From a virus: a DNA stretch of 34,023 bases. The stretch's first letter is position 1. Each line of letters opens with the position of its first letter. Position numbers and translations under genes: made by a program. The notes below the pieces were generated by a model that searched no databases, was not told where the DNA came from, and worked only from the letters and a program-made list of their open reading frames with translations. The stretch is from IMG/VR virus record IMGVR_UViG_3300027733_000012, positions 1-34,023 of that record. The stretch is one strand, 5' to 3'. Below are positions 30,290 to 34,023 of this stretch, piece by piece.

Positions 30290-31152
30290 TAGGTCTCACC
30301 CCGGAACACGAGGCCAGCCGTCGACCACAGACGAGGCTCATCTGCCGCCGTCACGAAGTCCTCGGCCGAGCCCTTGTTGCTCACGCCTGGCATACGGCAC
30401 ACCTGATAGGTGCCTGGCGCCGTGCCTGCTACCGTTGTTGCCGCACGGTAGAGCCGAAAAGTCTTGCCCTCCGACGCTGCCTCAACCAGCCCCTCAAGCG
30501 TGTTGTTCACATCGTACACTTCACGGTTGGCTGCGTTGGCATAAATCTGAATGTTGGCAAACCACCGCGTGTAGTTCGCTGCGCAGAAGATGGTGCTCAT
30601 CATCTCGAGGTCGGCAACCGCGCCCCAGTTGACCACGTCGGTCGTCAGCCCGCTCATGTCGCTTGAGCTCGAGGCCGCTCGCTGCGTCAGCATCCGACGC
30701 ACATCACCTGCCAACCCAGCAGGACCCCAAAACATGCCCGGGTTGATGGTGGTCACCAGAAAGCCAGACTGAGGAATGGGAGAGGTTATGGCTGCCGGTA
30801 TCGTCTTAAACTGAGTATTGAAGCCGAACTTGATTGCTTTGGCTACCGTGCCAAAGTTCAGGACGATGGCCGTGGTCCTCGTGTTTCTCCAAACAATGCC
30901 AAGCGGGCTGTTCGAGGGGCCGGGACCGTCGGTGTATTGAAAAATCGTTTCAGTGATAGCACCTGGATAAACCGAGTTGACGGCGCCAGTTAGGTAGGCA
31001 GCCGCTGTGTCGATGGCTGCTTCTCTGGTGCTGGTGTCGTCGACGCCAAAGCCATAGCACGTTGTGGCTACGTTGTACGGTGCGGCAGGCGTGGCGCCGT
31101 CGACGGTAAATGGTCCGACCGTGTCTGACCAGGTGATGAGGGGAAAGTTCAT
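30289..31152 (-). CDS. Distal tail protein / tail-tip subunit
   Basis: 287 residues, ATG 31152 (TAATG). Beta-rich with many Thr/Ala/Asn (NFPLITWSDTVGPFTVDGA at the start; FANIQIYANAANREVYDV late). It lies between tape measure and hub, the slot of the distal tail protein, which connects the tube to the hub. No motif distinguishes it further. Confidence 0.6.
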   Translation of the reverse strand: MNFPLITWSDTVGPFTVDGATPAAPYNVATTCYGFGVDDTSTREAAIDTAAAYLTGAVNSVYPGAITETIFQYTDGPGPSNSPLGIVWRNTRTTAIVLNFGTVAKAIKFGFNTQFKTIPAAITSPIPQSGFLVTTINPGMFWGPAGLAGDVRRMLTQRAASSSSDMSGLTTDVVNWGAVADLEMMSTIFCAANYTRWFANIQIYANAANREVYDVNNTLEGLVEAASEGKTFRLYRAATTVAGTAPGTYQVCRMPGVSNKGSAEDFVTAADEPRLWSTAGLVFRGET

Positions 31153-33002
31153 TAGTAGGCTCCTTGACTGAGCAGGCCGCGCTGGCGGGCGCTCTCTTGC
31201 ATCTGCGCAAACTGGCGGGCCACACTCTCGCCGTCGGCAAAGACCGAGTCAACACGCAGGTTGAATGAGTAGTTGTTGCTGGCCTTATCAGCATCTGGCT
31301 CCTTCGCAGTAGCCGGTGTATCGCCTGCGTTCGGCTTCTTTGTCGGCATCATTGCGTTGCCTATCATGTAGGCTGCCGTGCCTGCCGCTGCCATGCCGAT
31401 AGCCATAGGGTTGAACTCGGCCGCATAGACCCCTGCCTTGACCATGGCTTGGTCACCAAGGCCGATGATGACGTTGGCAATCTGCGTGCGGGCAAAGTCT
31501 GACGCTGACTTAGCCGTGAGCTTGCCGGCTGCCAGCTCTTTGCCGGTGGCCTGCATGAAGGCTCCCAGCTCTTGGCCGAGCCTTTCCTTGGTGCTTGCTA
31601 GGATGGCAGCGTTGCGCTCCTCTGTCTCTTTGACAGTCAGCTCGCCTCGAGCATGAATCTCGGCATCGTGGTCGTCGAGCATCTTCTGACTGAAATCGAG
31701 CAAGCTCTCAGCAGCTGCCTTTTCCTTCTCGTACTTGGCATCGCGCTGCTCATCTTCCCACTTCATCTGGTCGAGCTCGTTCTCCTGCTCGAGCTTGTCG
31801 TTTCTTGCCTTAAGCGCTGCCAGCTCCTCATCGGCCTTTGTCGCAGCGTCAATCTTCCCTTGGTTCTCCTTGCCTATCCGAGCGATGAGCTCATCGAGGG
31901 TTTCTGGCGTCTCCCCAGGTGCCTTGCCTCCGCCGCCGCCGCTGGTCTTGGCTGGAGGTGGGGTTGCAGCAACATCCTTGAATCCAGCTATGATAGCATT
32001 GGTCAAATCAAGCTGCTCTTGAGTCGCTTTTGATACACCCTCGCGCTGCTTCATTTGTTGCGCCATGACCAACTGGCCCTGCACAAGCATCTCGTTGTTG
32101 TAGACGCGCCGGGCCTCCGCGAGGTCAGAATGAGACAGCTTCTCCTCACCGAGGTCTCGTATGTACTTGAGTCGAGCCTCTTCTGCCTTTTTTGCTATCT
32201 CAGGCTGAGCAGCAACAACAGCCGACGCCGAACTGAGTGCATCTGCCGTAGCCTCAGTAGCCAAAAGGTCGAGCTTGTAGGACTCTCCTTTGGCGACGTC
32301 CCGCGCAAGCTCAGCTTGTCGCACGTTCTCTGTCTCACCTCGCAGGCCCATCAGTTTGAGGCGCAACCCATCGATGCCCTCGGCAACCTTGGCCAAGCCA
32401 GTGATTTTGGTGTTGTCTGCCAACTGGTCGAGCTTGTCGCTGGCCTCGACAACATACCCGGCAGTCTCGTGTGCATCGGTGCCAAGCGCGATTATCAAGG
32501 TGCTGAGAGCCTTGATGGGTATCAGCAGCACATCAACAGCCGTTTTCATGGCGTCAAAGATGCCGGTGAGACGGGCGCCCATGTCCTCCATGGACCCGCC
32601 GCCTAGCACCGCCTCAGCAAAGGCGCCCTTGACGGCAAAGAGGCTCTTCTCTGCGTTGTCCCAGACCTTCTGACCCTCATCACCATACGACCGGAACAGC
32701 GCCTCAGATGAATCGAGAAACGCGCCAGCCAACTTGCTCGCACCCTCGAATGCCAAACCAACACCACCGATTGCCTTGATGGCGCTAGGACCACCGAGCT
32801 TTGACATGAGGTTGCCGGCAGCGACATCAGCCTGGTCAGCAACCTCCTTGAGCTGGTCGGATAGCTTCTTGCCCTGAGCACCAAGGTCACTGAGGGACTT
32901 CTTGCCCTTGGTGCCCATGTCACCCATGGCCGCTTTGGCCTTGTCGAGCGAACTGACTAGGCCACTGCTGTCGCCATCAATCTCTGCAACCGTCTTAGCC
33001 AT
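31152..33002 (-). CDS. Tape measure protein
   Basis: 616 residues, ATG 33002 (AAGGG upstream). The N-terminus MAKTVAEIDGDSSGLVSSLD, Lys/Gly-rich and then helical, the small hydrophobic patches (AIKAIGGVGLAFEGASKLAGAFL; IPIKALSTLIIALG) and long charged coiled coils (residues ~370-470, EELAALKARNDKLEQENELD) are typical. Late in the protein come NPMAIGMAAAGTAAYMIGNAM and a KKP-rich linker. It sets tail length: by the usual 1.5 angstrom per residue this predicts a tail of roughly 90 nm. It follows the chaperone pair directly. Confidence 0.85.
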   Translation of the reverse strand: MAKTVAEIDGDSSGLVSSLDKAKAAMGDMGTKGKKSLSDLGAQGKKLSDQLKEVADQADVAAGNLMSKLGGPSAIKAIGGVGLAFEGASKLAGAFLDSSEALFRSYGDEGQKVWDNAEKSLFAVKGAFAEAVLGGGSMEDMGARLTGIFDAMKTAVDVLLIPIKALSTLIIALGTDAHETAGYVVEASDKLDQLADNTKITGLAKVAEGIDGLRLKLMGLRGETENVRQAELARDVAKGESYKLDLLATEATADALSSASAVVAAQPEIAKKAEEARLKYIRDLGEEKLSHSDLAEARRVYNNEMLVQGQLVMAQQMKQREGVSKATQEQLDLTNAIIAGFKDVAATPPPAKTSGGGGGKAPGETPETLDELIARIGKENQGKIDAATKADEELAALKARNDKLEQENELDQMKWEDEQRDAKYEKEKAAAESLLDFSQKMLDDHDAEIHARGELTVKETEERNAAILASTKERLGQELGAFMQATGKELAAGKLTAKSASDFARTQIANVIIGLGDQAMVKAGVYAAEFNPMAIGMAAAGTAAYMIGNAMMPTKKPNAGDTPATAKEPDADKASNNYSFNLRVDSVFADGESVARQFAQMQESARQRGLLSQGAY

Positions 33003-33006
33003 GGGG

Positions 33007-33731
33007 TCAGCCCTTACCGAACATTTGTGCTATCCGCTCGGCCGACTTGCGCTTGCGCTCCTCGTACCGTCGACCACCCTCTTGCAGCTCGTACTGCACA
33101 AAGGTAGCCAGCTCAAGTTGCGAATGTGTCAGGTCACGGGCTGTGACCGCAGGCGTGCCGCGCTCAAGCCACTTGCCGATGCGGTTGGCCTCCCAAAAGC
33201 CCTGTGGCTCGGTCGTGAGCACGAGGCAGGTGGTCGGCTTGGCCTCCATCTCCTCGTGACCTAGACCCTGCCTGTATCCCATCGTGCAGCCTCTCTCATG
33301 CCGTGTTGCGTCGGGACACTCCCAGCAGCGAAAGTTGTGCGACATCGTCAGCCGGGCAAAGTCTCGCCACGCCACACGGCTTAGGTTTTTGGGTAGCCCG
33401 CCGTCGCCACCGCCGATGCGATGTTGCCGAGGTCGGTCCAAGGTATCTTCACCAGCCATGCCGACCGTGCTGCTGGCGTCGCCTCTTTGTCGAGCTCCTG
33501 GGCAAACCCCTCAGAGGCAGACACGCAGGCCGTGAGCAGAGAGATGTGCAGCTGCACCAGTGCCTCAAGAGCAGTCTCGTCGGCATCCTCGGCACGCAGC
33601 CGACCTCTCACCTTGTCGAGCGCACCGTAGTACCGAGCACCCTCGAGCGCGTTAGGCTCTCGCACCAACAGCCGACCCTTCTGGCTCTTGACCTCTACCT
33701 CAATCCACATGTTCTCGTTGAACTCAATCAT
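33007..33731 (-). CDS. Tail assembly chaperone, frameshifted fusion (GT-like)
   Basis: Produced by reading 33731 to the slip site at 33393-33387, then shifting -1 and reading to TGA at 33007, giving about 241 residues (115 + 126). The second frame has no start of its own near the overlap and begins mid-protein (…GGLPKNLSRVAWRDF). Its C-terminal part has CWECPDATRHERGC, four closely spaced Cys/His that could bind metal, and a Lys/Arg end. Such G/GT pairs, made in a fixed ratio, help the tape measure and tube assemble. The shift itself is inferred from the slippery sequence and the precise frame match. Confidence 0.75.
33350..33393 (-). promoter_or_regulatory. Programmed -1 frameshift site: CCCAAAA plus hairpin
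   Basis: In the minus-strand mRNA the heptamer C-CCA-AAA (33393-33387) fits the X-XXY-YYZ rule, five codons before the stop of frame 0 at most, and the -1 frame reads on without a gap. Five bases later AGCCG (33381-33377) can pair with CGGCT (33354-33350), giving a stem that may stimulate slipping. Both the site and its position match known tail chaperone frameshifts. Confidence 0.72.
33381..33731 (-). CDS. Tail assembly chaperone (G-like, unshifted)
   Basis: 116 residues from ATG 33731 (AAGGGGG upstream), ending TAA at 33381, just past the slip site. It begins MIEFNENMWIEVEVKSQKGR: a small beta-start, helical protein (ALVQLHISLLTACVSA). In the frameshift model this is the abundant product and 33007-33731 the minor one. 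It lies between the major tail protein and tape measure, as expected. Confidence 0.75.
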   Translation of the reverse strand: MIEFNENMWIEVEVKSQKGRLLVREPNALEGARYYGALDKVRGRLRAEDADETALEALVQLHISLLTACVSASEGFAQELDKEATPAARSAWLVKIPWTDLGNIASAVATAGYPKT

Positions 33732-33750
33732 CCCATCCCCCTTGTGTGCC

Positions 33751-34023
33751 TTACGGCGCGTTAAAACTAATCGAACCAATGTCAGACACGCTGTTGGCGT
33801 TGACGATGCCTGCGAACTTGAGACCGATGTTGCGGTAGCCGTTGCTCTCGCCCGGTGTCGGCCACTGAATCAGCTGCGGCTCGTTGAGGCTAAACACCAC
33901 CGAGGTGGAGCCAGCAATCGCCACCGTCACGGTGAGCGCAGTCGAATCGACCGTGTTGTCCTGTGCCTCGGTCCAGTCAGGCTGCGTGGTCTCAGCCAGG
34001 TCGGCAACCTCAATCTCAATCGA
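33751..34023 (-). CDS. Major tail (tube) protein, C-terminal part (joins 1-904)
   Basis: This is the other piece of the gene split by the contig ends. From the junction at 33897 it adds 48 residues, ending ...GSISFNAP and TAA at 33751; 33897-34023 duplicate the opening 127 bases. The final segment (GLKFAGIVNANSVSDIG) looks like strands closing a tail-tube domain. The tail chaperone ATG at 33731 lies 19 bases downstream in transcription. Confidence 0.75.
   Translation of the reverse strand, partial: SIEIEVADLAETTQPDWTEAQDNTVDSTALTVTVAIAGSTSVVFSLNEPQLIQWPTPGESNGYRNIGLKFAGIVNANSVSDIGSISFNAP
33897..34023. repeat. Terminal overlap, copy 2 (same as 1-127)
   Basis: The exact repeat of the first 127 bases. 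It should be removed once when the circle is built. See the entry at position 1. Confidence 0.93.

Noticed and set aside
1-34023. CRISPR array, anti-CRISPR, restriction or toxin-antitoxin system
   Set aside because: No regular repeat-spacer series and no recognisable effector was seen. Several unknown small proteins could have such roles, but nothing in their sequence shows it.

Overview
The window is one complete tailed-phage genome (Caudoviricetes). The first 127 bases recur identically as the last 127 (1-127 = 33897-34023) and the major tail protein gene runs across the ends, so the contig closes on itself at 33,896 unique bases. A 127-base overlap is what a de Bruijn assembler leaves on a circular path, so the molecule is circular or circularly permuted. 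The DNA is GC-rich and gene-dense, with NTGA/TAATG stop-start overlaps. The morphogenesis genes (Mu-type protease/scaffold, portal with a MuF-like tail, tape measure, frameshifted tail chaperone, no sheath) suggest a non-contractile siphovirus with a Mu-like head module. No integrase, transposase, DNA polymerase, SSB or large repressor is visible, so a lytic life cycle relying on host polymerase is likely. The host cannot be named; it is probably a GC-rich Gram-negative.

Layout on the circle: two arms diverge from about 11.1-11.8 kb. The minus-strand late arm runs from TerS (11128) through TerL and the portal-MuF protein, the protease/scaffold, two tandem decoration-type proteins, capsid protein, head-tail joining and tail completion proteins, and the major tail protein. 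It then crosses the contig junction into tail chaperones G/GT, tape measure and tail tip, and ends with the lysis genes at 23782. The plus-strand early arm runs from 11793 to 23722: TOPRIM-primase/DUF927-type helicase, a YqaJ-type exonuclease, a RecT annealing protein, a RuvC-like resolvase and many small unknown proteins. A 12-bp perfect inverted repeat lies where the arms converge (23725-23776). A two-gene plus-strand cassette (about 6013-6595), led by a LexA-type winged helix, sits against the grain inside the late arm.

The 664-base gap between TerS and primase holds eleven copies of a GTAACA-core motif, an AT-rich stretch and several perfect inverted repeats. It is the best candidate for replication origin and control region.

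Observations most worth following: (1) a two-hairpin leader before early genes, with compensatory base changes between copies; (2) the GTAACA iteron cluster; (3) SSB-like C-terminal tails (...DVPF, ...DEVPF) on both the primase-helicase and RecT; (4) apparent total absence of GATC; (5) a -1 frameshift site (CCCAAAA) in the tail chaperone; (6) a portal-MuF fusion; (7) an internal scaffold start in the protease gene. All function calls come from reading translated sequence and recalled family motifs; no database search was run.
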